From NCBI GenBank assembly GCA_951394045.1, contig OX595989.1, positions 1,364,001-1,428,000 on the forward strand: DNA of 64,000 nucleotides. Reading direction: 5' to 3'. Under the pieces are notes generated by a model. It made no database searches and was not told the DNA's origin. It was given only the letters and a program-made list of their open reading frames with translations. This DNA is from Nitzschia sp. DOCU1. Lineage: Eukaryota; Bacillariophyta; Bacillariophyceae; Bacillariales; Bacillariaceae. Position numbers and translations under genes: made by a program. Shown here one piece after another: positions 22,346 to 31,923 of the stretch (positions within the stretch are counted from its first letter, which is position 1; every line of letters begins with the position of its first letter).

Positions 22346-22981
22346 TCAAATGAAATTCTTGGGCTTTTCTTCATTATTTTTCAAGTGCTGTTGCATCATG
22401 GTCGACGCCCACGGAGCAATTTGACCCGTACCACGGCACGAGGAGCAGTGCTCTTGCCCGACCACGGCATCGGCGCAAATGAGACATGGTCGAAATTCAT
22501 TTCCAAACGCCACAATGCCAACGCCGCGGCAGAATCGACAGGCCTGGTAACCACTTCCCGCACAATCGGGACAAAAGTCCGAACACGAATCCTTGTCGGT
22601 TTCACACTCGTTCATCTGCCAGCTCATTTCCAGGTGGACACGACCCTTTTCCAAGGATTCGAGTGCCTGGGAGCCAAAGCTTTGTCGGGGTTGCAGATCG
22701 ACATCGGACTCGTCTTCTTCTTCTGCAGCGACCGTGTTGTCGTCGTCGCCAAAACCGGGCATCAAATCCCAGTCGATTTCACATTCTTCTTCATCGGGGC
22801 ATGCAAACTCCTCCTCTGGACCAAAGAAGGGGCCTGCCTTCAAAACAAAGGCCTTTTCACGTCGACTCGGTCGTGTGCTGGACGTTGACAACCGCCGGCT
22901 CTGCGGAGCGACGCTGAAAGCGTTGTTCCTGGTGGGCAATGACAACAATGCCATGGTCGTCGAAGTTTTCAAAAGACTCAT
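22346..22981 (-). CDS. Plastid-targeted DnaJ-type zinc-finger protein
   Basis: Single exon, 211 aa, true ATG. The N terminus has a short hydrophobic segment and NNAFSVAP, an ASAFAP-like bipartite plastid presequence. An acidic middle part is followed by four Cys pairs, CPDCAGSG, CRFCRGVG, CLIC and CSSCRGTG, the arrangement of the DnaJ cysteine-rich zinc finger without a J domain. Plant relatives of this type (BSD2, LQY1) act in thylakoid protein assembly or disulfide handling; that role is inferred. It converges with the pyrophosphorylase gene. Confidence 0.8.
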   Translation of the reverse strand: MSLLKTSTTMALLSLPTRNNAFSVAPQSRRLSTSSTRPSRREKAFVLKAGPFFGPEEEFACPDEEECEIDWDLMPGFGDDDNTVAAEEEDESDVDLQPRQSFGSQALESLEKGRVHLEMSWQMNECETDKDSCSDFCPDCAGSGYQACRFCRGVGIVAFGNEFRPCLICADAVVGQEHCSSCRGTGQIAPWASTMMQQHLKNNEEKPKNFI

Positions 22982-23343
22982 GATGATTCAAGTAGGGTAT
23001 GGAAGTAAGCTTGTAAGTAGACAAGGATGAGGATGATGCTGGATGGTTGATTATGATGATGGAGAAGACCTCGTCCAAATCTTGTGGACGGTCTATTTCA
23101 CATCGGGATAGGAAGTGATGGATGGTCGCCGGCTTCGGCATTCGGCAGAAAGAACATCGAACCAAGATGTCTTTGGCCAGCCGACCGGGAATTTTGATTG
23201 GTGAACTTTGCCAGCCGAAGAACACGACTGGCATGATGTGGCGATCATCTGATTGGACCGAATTTCTAAAAGTGACGTACAGTATTCGGGAATCCCATAA
23301 TCACGGAAGTCAACCGACGACGACGGACGATGGTGGAGAGGAT
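22982..23343. other. Intergenic region
   Basis: Upstream region of the zinc-finger gene, ending at the truncated fucosyltransferase-like fragment. Nothing recognised. Confidence 0.35.
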
Positions 23344-23545
23344 GAAGGTTGATCAAGGTTACTATGATTCTCTCGAGGAGTTGGGAGTTCTAATCGAGTC
23401 GGCTGCAATTGATCTGATTCTAGCCCAGAGAGCTTCTCAGTTTGCAACTTGTACGTCAACTTTTAGCCAGAATTGCTTGGAGTGCAACCATGCTGGCTCC
23501 TTCGAGCCCCTTCTTGTTGCCATTGGGATGAGGACGAACAAATAA
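23344..23545 (+). pseudogene. 5'-truncated fragment of the O-fucosyltransferase-like family
   Basis: The translation matches only the C-terminal 60 residues of the three full copies nearby: a KVDQ start, then ESAAIDLILAQRASQFATC, SQNCLECNHAG and AIGMRT. It is closer to the copy at 25723 (ECNHAGS) than to the other two. Small insertions disturb the region just after KVDQ. It lacks the N-terminal anchor and the catalytic HWRAE motif, so it is a relic. Confidence 0.8.
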
Positions 23546-24033
23546 ATGGAAGAAGGAAGAAGAGCGGCCCCCAACCATGTCGTCAACCAAAACACAACTA
23601 AAGGCAAATTGCATTTCCTTGTCGTTGGCCGGACGCGACTTTGTTTAATCCTTATTACAATGCTGCTGTTTGCGATTTAGATTTGGTGCGTAATATTAAA
23701 TTTTCGGGCTATCATAAGACCAACTTGAACCCGGATTTTTCGCATGAACTCCTCGGATAGAAATAGCAACGTCTTTTTATTACACACCTCGGATTGAATC
23801 ACGAGAGGAAATCATCATGTTGATTCCCATTGGTCAAAAATTAAAACGCGATAAACATGAACATACGCGTCCCCTGAACTACCGGTAATCACTTCATCGT
23901 CTTGCAAAAATTCTAACACCCGCCGTTGAAAACTTTCTTTGCACAACCACCAGCGACCTAGTAAAGGTGACCTCCTGCTAACTAGTATTAATCTTGCTGT
24001 GCGGATAGTAATACTAGGAAGGCGGGGGATAGA
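23546..24033. other. Upstream region of copy A, containing the inverted-repeat boundary
   Basis: 488 bp. From about 23791 onward it matches, inverted, the region upstream of the copy at 28797-30206. No gene. Confidence 0.4.
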
Positions 24034-25538
24034 ATGCGAGTGGCACGACAATGGCGGTTTTTGCTGCTTTGTTCTTGTGCGTTGATCTTCTTGTTGGTTG
24101 GGCTGCAGTTTGGCATTGACCGCCGAACATTGAGTTTGATTTTTTCATCATCAACTCGTTCAAGAATTCCAGTCGAGATCACAACAGAAACTAACTCTTC
24201 GTCCACCAACAATCCTTCAAACGACACGAAGGAACAAGCTCCTCGTCACCAGCACCACGAAAACCACAGCAATATTCATTTGTCCTCGTCTGGTTTAATC
24301 ATTCACGTCCAGTCCTGGGCAGAGGGAATGGCAGGATGGTTAACAACCTTGGCTAAATTGCAGGTCCTTGCCAAAAAGCTGAATGCTACACTGGTGGAAC
24401 CCGGAATTCTCAATGGACGGCTGGTTGGGGACGAAGGACACATGCCTTTGTTTGAATTGATGGATCAGGCAAAGTTCGATCCTGATGTTTCATGGATGAG
24501 CATGGAGAACTTTCAGCAACTACCAGAATCATCGACGGTGACCACTGAAATGTGTTTGGCGAGATGCAGTGGACCACAATTCAAAAGGGGGACATGTGCT
24601 CCGAAATTTTCCTCCCCAGGGGTATGTTCAATGACAAATATCAGCAGCGACTACAGAAAAAAAACGAGCCCACAACTGCAGGAGGCTTTAGACTTGGTGG
24701 CCGAAGGAAAGCTTGTAGTGTTGAAAATTCGCTCTCTTTGGAAGGACAGTTTTGACAAAATGCAAGTGATGATGCCTCCAGCACAAGAGAAGAATGGTAC
24801 GCGCAGGACGCTTGCGTTGTATGACGGACAAGCATACCGCCTCCGAGCCCAGTTTGACTTTCAACCACGCCTCTACGAAAAGGCGGATATTGCATTACAG
24901 CTGTTAGGCATACAACAAGGTCAGCCATTTCATGCTATTCACTGGAGAGCTGAACTCGCAAAGATGAACTATACGGAGTGTGCCATGAGAATCCTAACTG
25001 CCCAAGAGCAAATGGCTCTAGCTCTCTCATCCAGCAAAGAAACAAAATTTGTGCTGCTCTCAAGTCTCTCGACAAATGAAACTAGACAATGGAAGGGAAG
25101 CCCTTTTATCCACGTGAATGAACAGCGAACTGCACTTAGCATGCTACTTGACAGGGGAACAAACCCCTTTGTAAAGGTTGATCAAGTTTACGATGAGATT
25201 GAGTTGCAAGATCCCATTGAGTCGGCTGCAATTGATCTGATTCTAGCCCAGAGAGCTTCTCAGTTTGCAACATGCACGAAAACTTGTAGCCAGAATTGCT
25301 TGGCGTGCAACTTTGCTGGCAGCAACTTTGCGTTTCTTGCCATTGGAATGAGGACGAAACGGAAGAAGAGCAGCCATCGTTGCTGGCCCAACAAGAAGGA
25401 GAACATGAACGCAACATCACCAGTCCCTTCTCGTGGTAGTTTGCTTTAAATCATCTTGTTTCTCTACTAGACAAGCGTTTAGCATTGTATGACCTCTCCT
25501 AGAGCTACAAGTAGCAGCATGTGCTCGAATCTCCAGAC
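23791..25538. repeat. Inverted-repeat arm, left
   Basis: About 1.75 kb, highly similar in inverse orientation to 28701-30475, covering the whole of gene copy A plus about 240 bp upstream and 90 bp downstream. Boundaries are estimated by eye. Confidence 0.85.
24034..25449 (+). CDS. Putative O-fucosyltransferase-like type II membrane protein, copy A
   Basis: Single exon of 471 aa. Residues about 9-27 form a hydrophobic anchor after a short basic start, so a Golgi/ER type II protein is likely. The stem contains several N-glycosylation sites (NSS, NPS, NAT). The body shows an H-V-x-SWAEGM start, FHAIHWRAE (similar to the HxRxxD loop of GDP-fucose O-fucosyltransferases) and a C-terminal ESAAIDLILAQRASQF segment resembling their shared DxxxCxxAxxF motif. 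These resemblances are weak, so the family assignment is tentative. Near-identical to copy C in inverted orientation. Confidence 0.6.
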   Translation: MRVARQWRFLLLCSCALIFLLVGLQFGIDRRTLSLIFSSSTRSRIPVEITTETNSSSTNNPSNDTKEQAPRHQHHENHSNIHLSSSGLIIHVQSWAEGMAGWLTTLAKLQVLAKKLNATLVEPGILNGRLVGDEGHMPLFELMDQAKFDPDVSWMSMENFQQLPESSTVTTEMCLARCSGPQFKRGTCAPKFSSPGVCSMTNISSDYRKKTSPQLQEALDLVAEGKLVVLKIRSLWKDSFDKMQVMMPPAQEKNGTRRTLALYDGQAYRLRAQFDFQPRLYEKADIALQLLGIQQGQPFHAIHWRAELAKMNYTECAMRILTAQEQMALALSSSKETKFVLLSSLSTNETRQWKGSPFIHVNEQRTALSMLLDRGTNPFVKVDQVYDEIELQDPIESAAIDLILAQRASQFATCTKTCSQNCLACNFAGSNFAFLAIGMRTKRKKSSHRCWPNKKENMNATSPVPSRGSLL

Positions 25539-25722
25539 CGCCTTCGTGCTCAGTTCGACCGAGTTGGCGTGGTCGTGAGTAGAGGAATGATGATACAGTA
25601 GATAGTGGCGGCAGGTAGCAGATAGCGGGTAGATGCCATAGTAAACGCCAGATTACTTTGTATCCCCGCGGTAAAAGCTGAAGCGGCTTGGGGTCTACTA
25701 GCACCATGATCGGTGCTGCCTG
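25450..25722. other. Convergent spacer between copies A and B
   Basis: 273 bp; the first 90 bp belong to the inverted repeat, the rest is unassigned 3' sequence. Confidence 0.35.
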
Positions 25723-27069
25723 CTAAAGTATAGCACGAGAAGGAGCTGATTTTGGTTGGTTGGGCCAGCAAGGATGGCTGCTCTTATTCCGTTTCGTCCT
25801 CATTCCAATGGCAAGGAGCGCGAAGGAGCCAGCATGGTTGCACTCCAAGCAATTCTGGCTACAAGTTGACGTACAAGTTGCAAACTGAGAAGCTCTCTGG
25901 GCTAGAATCAGATCAGTTGCAGCCGACTCGATTGGATCTCGCAACTCGAGAGAATCATAAACTTGATCAACTTTCAAAAAGCGGTTTGTTCCCTTGTGCA
26001 GTAGCATGCTAAGCGCTGTTTGCGACTCATCCGCGTAAATGTCACCCCCCCTCCATATTCTTGTTCGATTCGTCGAAAGACTTGAGAGCAGCAGAAACTT
26101 TGCTTCGTTGGATTTAGAAGAGAGAGCCAGCATTTGCTCTTGGGCAGTTAGGATTCTCATGGCGCACTCCGTATAGTTCATCTTTGCGAGTTCAGCTCTC
26201 CAGTGAATAGCATGAAATGGCTGACCTTGTTGTATGCCTAACAGCTGTAATGCAATATCCGCCTTCTTGTAGAGGCGTGGTTGAAAGTCAAACTGGGCTC
26301 GAAGGCGGTCTGCTTCATCTCCGTCGTGCAGTGGAAGTGTCCTCCGCGTACCATTATTCTCTTGTAAAGGAATCATCACCTTCATATTCAAAAGACCGTC
26401 CTTCCAAAGTTGGTGAATCTTCAACACTACAAGCTTTCCTTCAGCCACCAAGTCTAAAGCCTCTTGCAGTCGTGGGCTTGATTTTTTCTTGTAGTCGCTG
26501 AGGATAGTAGAACTGGTTCCGAGTTGGCATGCCAATGGGCCTTTTCTCGGGAAGCATTGCCTCTTTTGGAATAATGTCGGATCGCATAAATCTAAACACA
26601 TGTGAATGGTCACCGTTGATGATTCTGGTAGTTGCTGCTGAAAATTCTCCAGGCTCATCCAGGAAACATCAGGATCGAATTTTGTCTGATCCATCAAATC
26701 AAACAGAGGCAGGTGTCCTTCGTCCCCAACCAGCCGTCCATTGAGAATGCCGGGTTCCACCAGCGTAGCATTGAGCTTTTTTGCATAGACCTGCAAATTG
26801 GCGAGACTTTTTCGCCATGCTGTCATGCCCTCTCTCCAGGACTCGACATGGATGAACAAGCCTGAGACGTTATCACGGTTTTTACTGTTGTTTTTGTTTG
26901 GCTTTCCGGGTGTTTCTTCTACGGTTCCTTGAGCAGAAAGCGATGGCTGCGAACGAGGTGAGGCTGATGATATCTCTTTCAACACTGTGCCCCCAACGTC
27001 AACGCCCAACTGCAGCCGAACAAAGATCAACGCACATGCAATGATAAAGAACTTCCAGACCGCTCTCAT
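25723..27069 (-). CDS. Putative O-fucosyltransferase-like type II membrane protein, copy B
   Basis: Single exon, 448 aa from the ATG at 27069 (the longer frame starts at TTG). Same layout as copies A and C: N-terminal hydrophobic anchor (IIACALIFVRLQL), stem, conserved LVEPGILNGRLVGDEGH, HAIHWRAELAKMNYTECAM, and the terminal ESAATDLILAQRASQFATC. The stem and the middle region are clearly more diverged than A is from C, so this is an older paralogue located in the spacer of the A/C inverted repeat. Function is as uncertain as for copy A. Confidence 0.6.
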   Translation of the reverse strand: MRAVWKFFIIACALIFVRLQLGVDVGGTVLKEISSASPRSQPSLSAQGTVEETPGKPNKNNSKNRDNVSGLFIHVESWREGMTAWRKSLANLQVYAKKLNATLVEPGILNGRLVGDEGHLPLFDLMDQTKFDPDVSWMSLENFQQQLPESSTVTIHMCLDLCDPTLFQKRQCFPRKGPLACQLGTSSTILSDYKKKSSPRLQEALDLVAEGKLVVLKIHQLWKDGLLNMKVMIPLQENNGTRRTLPLHDGDEADRLRAQFDFQPRLYKKADIALQLLGIQQGQPFHAIHWRAELAKMNYTECAMRILTAQEQMLALSSKSNEAKFLLLSSLSTNRTRIWRGGDIYADESQTALSMLLHKGTNRFLKVDQVYDSLELRDPIESAATDLILAQRASQFATCTSTCSQNCLECNHAGSFALLAIGMRTKRNKSSHPCWPNQPKSAPSRAIL

Positions 27070-28700
27070 ACTATCCAGCACGGATAACTGTTACTTCTGA
27101 ATCCATCCACACCGCATGGGACTTGCACACAAAACTGCCACCTTGGCTGCTGGGGTAGCGACAACGAGATAGGTTTTGTACAACAGCCGTTAGCCCTGCC
27201 CTCTTTCTCCACTGTGCCATGGTATAATGATAGAAAATCGTGCAATAAAAATAAGGCCATTTTTCTCTCGGTCGCTCTTTTTGGTTCGGAACTATCTCTT
27301 AACGGGATTAATTTGTGACTCCGCCCGTATCCACATTTAGCTATTACGCGATCTCGTGGGCCTGTGTGTGATGCGCGAGAGATCTCGTCTGTTGGAAATT
27401 CCCGTACTTTTGGGTTCTAAAATAAGAGAGAGAGTGCGCGCCTAGTTTAGTACTATTTGTCCGGGCCGGCCTGCGTTTTCGTGTGAGTGTGCTCGCTTTC
27501 GGCGGGAAATGGGTTCCCTCCGTCTTTTAGCGAATTTTGAACGGTTTGTAGCAGGTCCCCAATGGGTGTGGATTACCGGACATAAGGGTTCTTGTGACGT
27601 ATACAGACATTGGAGTTCTTTTTTGCTCAGAAACAGTACTCGAGTGTACGAATATTCCCCTATGTCCGGTATTAATTCGTACAGGACATGACTCTTTTTG
27701 TCTTACTCCGAATCTGAGTAATGTCATTTGTTAAATTCCTCTGTCTGGTATGATATCACCATTCGTTGGACGGGAGATGACTACATGGAATCAGATTTAG
27801 TCGATCCTCGCTACAGTACAATTTCAACTCGCAGCGGGGTACAGTATCATAGTTGGCCAGGCGAGAACAATCGGCAACCTGCGGTGTAGCCTGAGATTGA
27901 GCTCAAGCGTGGTTGTCAAAGGATGCCTGTGGCAAGCAACATAAGGGAGCGGGGCCTGGTTACCCTAACACTGCGTGTGTTTTTCGAAATCGCGTGGTTG
28001 CGAAATCGCGTTGATGTGCGAAATCGCGTATTAATAAATATTGTGCTATGAAACTGCGTGTTGTGAAATCTTGGGAAATCGCGTAGTGTGGCGCAACCGA
28101 GTGACGCGAATTCATGTATTACGAAATCTTGTGTACTGAAATCGCTTTTTCTGGATCTAGTGGTACGAAAGCGCGTGTTGCAAAATCGTGTCCTAATACC
28201 AAACCGCGGCGTTGCGAAATCGTGACTGTACGTGCTTAACGGGTTATGAAACGCTCTGGCTAGTACTAGTAGCTGCTGATCAGCAGCAAGCTGCTTGCCG
28301 TCGTCCTGCTCTGGCTATTGCCCTCGTCCTCCTGCTCGTTTTGCTGGTTCCTCTCGTGCCACCAGCCACCATCAACGGGGGGATGCGAGGATGGTGCTAC
28401 CGGTAGTAGTACAGTCAGGACGCGTCGCCATACGTCGACTCGTGACCAAGTATCTACCGGCGGTACTAGATAGTAGGAACAATAGTGATGATCATCGCTC
28501 TACTAGCAGGTATATGGCTAGTTGTGCTGGTCACACTTAGTATCACTAGCTAGTATGATGAATGAGTATAACTACCGGTAGTAGCCGTCCTTCCGTACGG
28601 ACTCGAGTGCTAGCTACTGGGGTGGCCTTCGGCGCACCGTAACCCCTCCCTGCGCTCGGGTTAATCAATTTTTTTTGGCCACATACGAAAAACACGTGCC
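27070..28700. other. 1.6-kb gene-free spacer with decayed repeats
   Basis: Lies between copy B and the right inverted-repeat arm. It holds the minisatellite at 27970-28260 and several short palindromes around ACCGGT and CTAGTACTAG. ORFs here are short and repeat-derived. No gene is supported. Confidence 0.45.
27970..28260. repeat. Degenerate minisatellite with core CGAAATCGCGT
   Basis: About a dozen imperfect copies of a TGCGAAATCGCGTGTTG-like unit, spaced irregularly at roughly 13-30 bp. The first three copies (27985-28031) are nearly exact and later ones carry substitutions such as AAACTGCG and AAATCTTG. Confidence 0.75.
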
Positions 28701-30475
28701 GTCTGGAGATTCCAGCACATGCAGGTACTTGTAGCTCTCTAGGAGAGGTCATACCATGCTAACGCTGACGCTTGTCTAGTAGAGAAACAAGATGATTTAA
28801 AGCAAACTACCACGAGAAGGGACTGGTGATGTTGCGTTCATGTTCTCCTTCTTGTTGGGCCAGCAACGATGGCTGCTCTTCTTCCGTTTCGTCCTCATTC
28901 CAATGGCAAGAAACGCAAAGGCGCCAGCAGAGTTGCACGCCAAGCAATTCTGGCTACAAGTTTTCGTGCATGTTGCAAACTGAGAAGCTCTCTGGGCTAG
29001 AATCAGATCAATTGCAGCCGACTCAATGGGATCTTGCAACTCAATCTCATCGTAAACTTGATCAACCTTTACAAAGGGATTTGTTCCCCTGTCAAGTAGC
29101 ATGCTAAGTGCAGTTCGCTGTTCATTCACGTGGATAAAAGGGCTTCCCTTCCATTGTCTAGTTTCATTTGTCGAGAGACTTGAGAGCAGCACAAATTTTG
29201 TTTCTTTGCTCGATGAGAGAGCTAGAGCCATTTGCTCTTGGGCAGCTAGGATTCTCATGGCACACCCCGTATAGTTCATCTTTGCGAGTTCAGCTCTCCA
29301 GTGAATAGCATGAAATGGCTGACCTTGTTGTATGCCTAACAGCTGTAATGCAATATCCGCCTTTTCGTAGAGGCGTGGTTGAAAGTCAAACTGGGCTCGG
29401 AGGCGGTATGCTTGTCCGTCATACAACGCAAGCGTCCTGCGCGTACCATTCTTCTCTTGTGCTGGAGGCATCATCACTTGCATTTTGTCAAAACTGTCCT
29501 TCCAAAGAGAGCGAATTTTCAACACTACAAGCTTTCCTTCGGCCACCAAGTCTAAAGCCTCCTGCAGTTGTGGGCTCGTTTTTTTTCTGTAGTCGCTGCT
29601 GATATTTGTCATTGAACATACCCCTGGGGAGGAAAATTTCGGAGCACATGTCCCCCTTTTGAATTGTGGTCCACTGCATCTCGCCAAACACATTTCAGTG
29701 GTCACCGTCGATGATTCTGGTAGTTGCTGAAAGTTCTCCATGCTCATCCATGAAACATCAGGATCGAACTTTGCCTGATCCATCAATTCAAACAAAGGCA
29801 TGTGTCCTTCGTCCCCAACCAGCCGTCCATTGAGAATTCCGGGTTCCACCAGTGTAGCATTCAGCTTTTTGGCAAGGACCTGCAATTTAGCCAAGGTTGT
29901 TAACCATCCTGCCATTCCCTCTGCCCAGGACTGGACGTGAATGATTAAACCAGACGAGGACAAATGAATATTGCTGTGGTTTTCGTGGTGCTGGTGACGA
30001 GGAGCTTGTTCCTTCGTGTCGTTTGAAGGATTGTTGGTGGACGAAGAGTTAGTTTCTGTTGTGATCTCGACTGGAATTCTTGAACAAGTTGATGATGAAA
30101 AAATCAAACTCAATGTTCGGTGGGCAACGCCAAACTGCAGCCCAACCAAGAAGACCAACGCACAAGAAAAAAGCAGTAAAAACTGCCGTTGTCGTGCCGC
30201 TCGCATTCTATCCCCCGCCTTCCTAGTATTACCATCCGCACAGCAAGATTAATACTAGTTAGCAGGAGGTCACCTTTACTATGATAGGTCGCTGATGGTT
30301 GTGCAAAGAAAGTTTTCAACCGCGTGTGTTCGAATTTTTGCAAGACGACGAAGTGATTGCCGGTAGTGCAGCGCGCTGTTGGAGGGGCGACGCGTATGGT
30401 TTATGTTTATGGCGTTTTAATTTTTGACCAACGCGAATGAATCAATCCTCATGATGTCCTCTCGTGATTCAATTC
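28701..30475. repeat. Inverted-repeat arm, right
   Basis: Inverse match to 23791-25538, covering gene copy C and its flanks. The outer boundary lies near CTCTCGTGATTCAATT at 30460-30475. Confidence 0.85.
28797..30206 (-). CDS. Putative O-fucosyltransferase-like type II membrane protein, copy C
   Basis: Single exon, 469 aa, true ATG at 30206. Almost identical to copy A over the whole length, including stem, HWRAE motif and Lys-rich tail. Differences concentrate in the first 45 residues (membrane anchor) and near the C terminus (NSAGAFAF versus NFAGSNFAF), with one ECAM to GCAM change. Two N-terminal indels relative to A are in frame, which argues that both copies are still under coding constraint. 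Confidence 0.6.
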   Translation of the reverse strand: MRAARQRQFLLLFSCALVFLVGLQFGVAHRTLSLIFSSSTCSRIPVEITTETNSSSTNNPSNDTKEQAPRHQHHENHSNIHLSSSGLIIHVQSWAEGMAGWLTTLAKLQVLAKKLNATLVEPGILNGRLVGDEGHMPLFELMDQAKFDPDVSWMSMENFQQLPESSTVTTEMCLARCSGPQFKRGTCAPKFSSPGVCSMTNISSDYRKKTSPQLQEALDLVAEGKLVVLKIRSLWKDSFDKMQVMMPPAQEKNGTRRTLALYDGQAYRLRAQFDFQPRLYEKADIALQLLGIQQGQPFHAIHWRAELAKMNYTGCAMRILAAQEQMALALSSSKETKFVLLSSLSTNETRQWKGSPFIHVNEQRTALSMLLDRGTNPFVKVDQVYDEIELQDPIESAAIDLILAQRASQFATCTKTCSQNCLACNSAGAFAFLAIGMRTKRKKSSHRCWPNKKENMNATSPVPSRGSLL

Positions 30476-30768
30476 TGATCCTAGAAGTCGGAAAAGAGAA
30501 CAATCGAGAAGTCCCACGCCACGGCGGCAAAATAGCATGCCAACAAAAAGGGCACACCACCGAGAGCAAGCCCCACACGATGACGATGATCCAAGAAGAA
30601 AGTCTCCAAAAAGGCTGCACGCAACAGTGGCCCAGAATCAATGTTCGAAGGTGAAGGTCGATTGCAGCCATAAAATTCGTGGAGATTCGAGTTTATGCCT
30701 TTTGCAACCGGCCGCGGCTTTGGCACCAAAGACAAACCCTGGCCTTTTCAAGTTGAGTGCAGTCTATC
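30207..30768. other. Divergent intergenic region
   Basis: 562 bp; the first 270 bp belong to the inverted repeat. The remainder precedes the hypothetical gene at 30769. An overlapping 97-codon frame (30537-30830) is not convincing. Confidence 0.35.
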
Positions 30769-31836
30769 ATGACGAAGACAACATCGATTCCCTTTTACAT
30801 ACACTCCACATTTCGGAACTTTGTGGGTAAACAAGTGAAGCCCTATGGCCTGGAGTGGGGGCTTGATGGAGATGCCCACATGACGTATGTGCCTGCCAGT
30901 TTTGCCCAGAGCCGCCAAACAGAAATGCCCGACCTAAAGGCACCCGAAGGCAAAAGGGGAATTGTCGAGGCCTACAATAAATGGGCCTTTGCCAAGGAAC
31001 TCGAGTTCAAAAGTATTGATGATATTCTTGATTTGACAGTTCATAACGATGGTAAACATATTCATGTGGAATGGAAAGAGGAAAAGGACATCAAATGCGT
31101 CAGCACCGCCCATGACGACATGGAAGAATTGTTAAAGAAAGATCCTGCAGCCAACGGGGGGCCTCCAGCCGAAGTATGGGTGAATGGAGTCTACGAAGGC
31201 ACCTTGAATGGAGAAACGAGCCTTTCGCCGCTTTTACTTGCGATCAAGCGAGCTAATGGCCCTGGCACTCGGATGACGTACCACCGATACGACGGATTGA
31301 TTCGCATCGAAAAATATTTTCGAGGAATGCTTCGCAAACACCAAGTTTTTGAACACATTATGGATAATCTGATCGCACTAGAAGATCCCGAAATTCTGGA
31401 CTCCAAGACTCTCATCGGCACGGCTACAGTACGCGATTGGATCATGGGAGGCCAGTTGACTAGTAGACTGTATGTGCAGGAACTCGAGACTGGAGACATT
31501 TTATTTGTTCGGCCACTCTACAATGATGACCTTGCTACGGCAGATCGTCATTTTGGATTGCGCAAAGGACACGATGACGTCAAGATCGCAATGGTTAAAA
31601 AGGAGTTTGATCGGTTGAGATACCTTGCTTCACTGAAACATCCATTTGTTGCCAAAACGTGGGGCGACAAGAAGGAAACCATCGTAACCAACACAGGCGA
31701 GATTGAGAAAGTGTTCATGATGGACCGAGTTCCCGATGCTACGGGGGAGTCGAGTGTCTCTTCTAGTGTCGTATTCGTGGAAGACGACCACGACAACAAT
31801 GCTCTCAGCATTGCAAGTAGCACTTTTTCTACATAA
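30769..31836 (+). CDS. Hypothetical protein, 355 aa
   Basis: Single open frame with first ATG at 30769 (the longer frame starts at GTG). I do not recognise a family. The protein is soluble and charged, with no signal peptide or membrane segment, and is not low-complexity until an acidic, Ser-rich tail (about 330-355). Segments such as PYGLEWGLDGD, VWVNGVYEG and LKHPFVAKTWGD look like folded-domain sequence. An upstream exon is possible. It converges with the heat-shock factor gene, whose stop is only 87 bp away. Confidence 0.65.
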   Translation: MTKTTSIPFYIHSTFRNFVGKQVKPYGLEWGLDGDAHMTYVPASFAQSRQTEMPDLKAPEGKRGIVEAYNKWAFAKELEFKSIDDILDLTVHNDGKHIHVEWKEEKDIKCVSTAHDDMEELLKKDPAANGGPPAEVWVNGVYEGTLNGETSLSPLLLAIKRANGPGTRMTYHRYDGLIRIEKYFRGMLRKHQVFEHIMDNLIALEDPEILDSKTLIGTATVRDWIMGGQLTSRLYVQELETGDILFVRPLYNDDLATADRHFGLRKGHDDVKIAMVKKEFDRLRYLASLKHPFVAKTWGDKKETIVTNTGEIEKVFMMDRVPDATGESSVSSSVVFVEDDHDNNALSIASSTFST

Positions 31837-31923
31837 ACGCAACCGTCACAACTATCTCAGACGACGATTGAATTTCCTACTACACGAAATAGGAACAAAA
31901 TCTACCCCATTATTCACTAGTTA

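Noticed and set aside
28212..28406. Leucine-rich 64-codon ORF resembling a membrane peptide
   Set aside because: Lies in the decayed repeat region and overlaps low-complexity GCTGCT sequence; no start context or homology.
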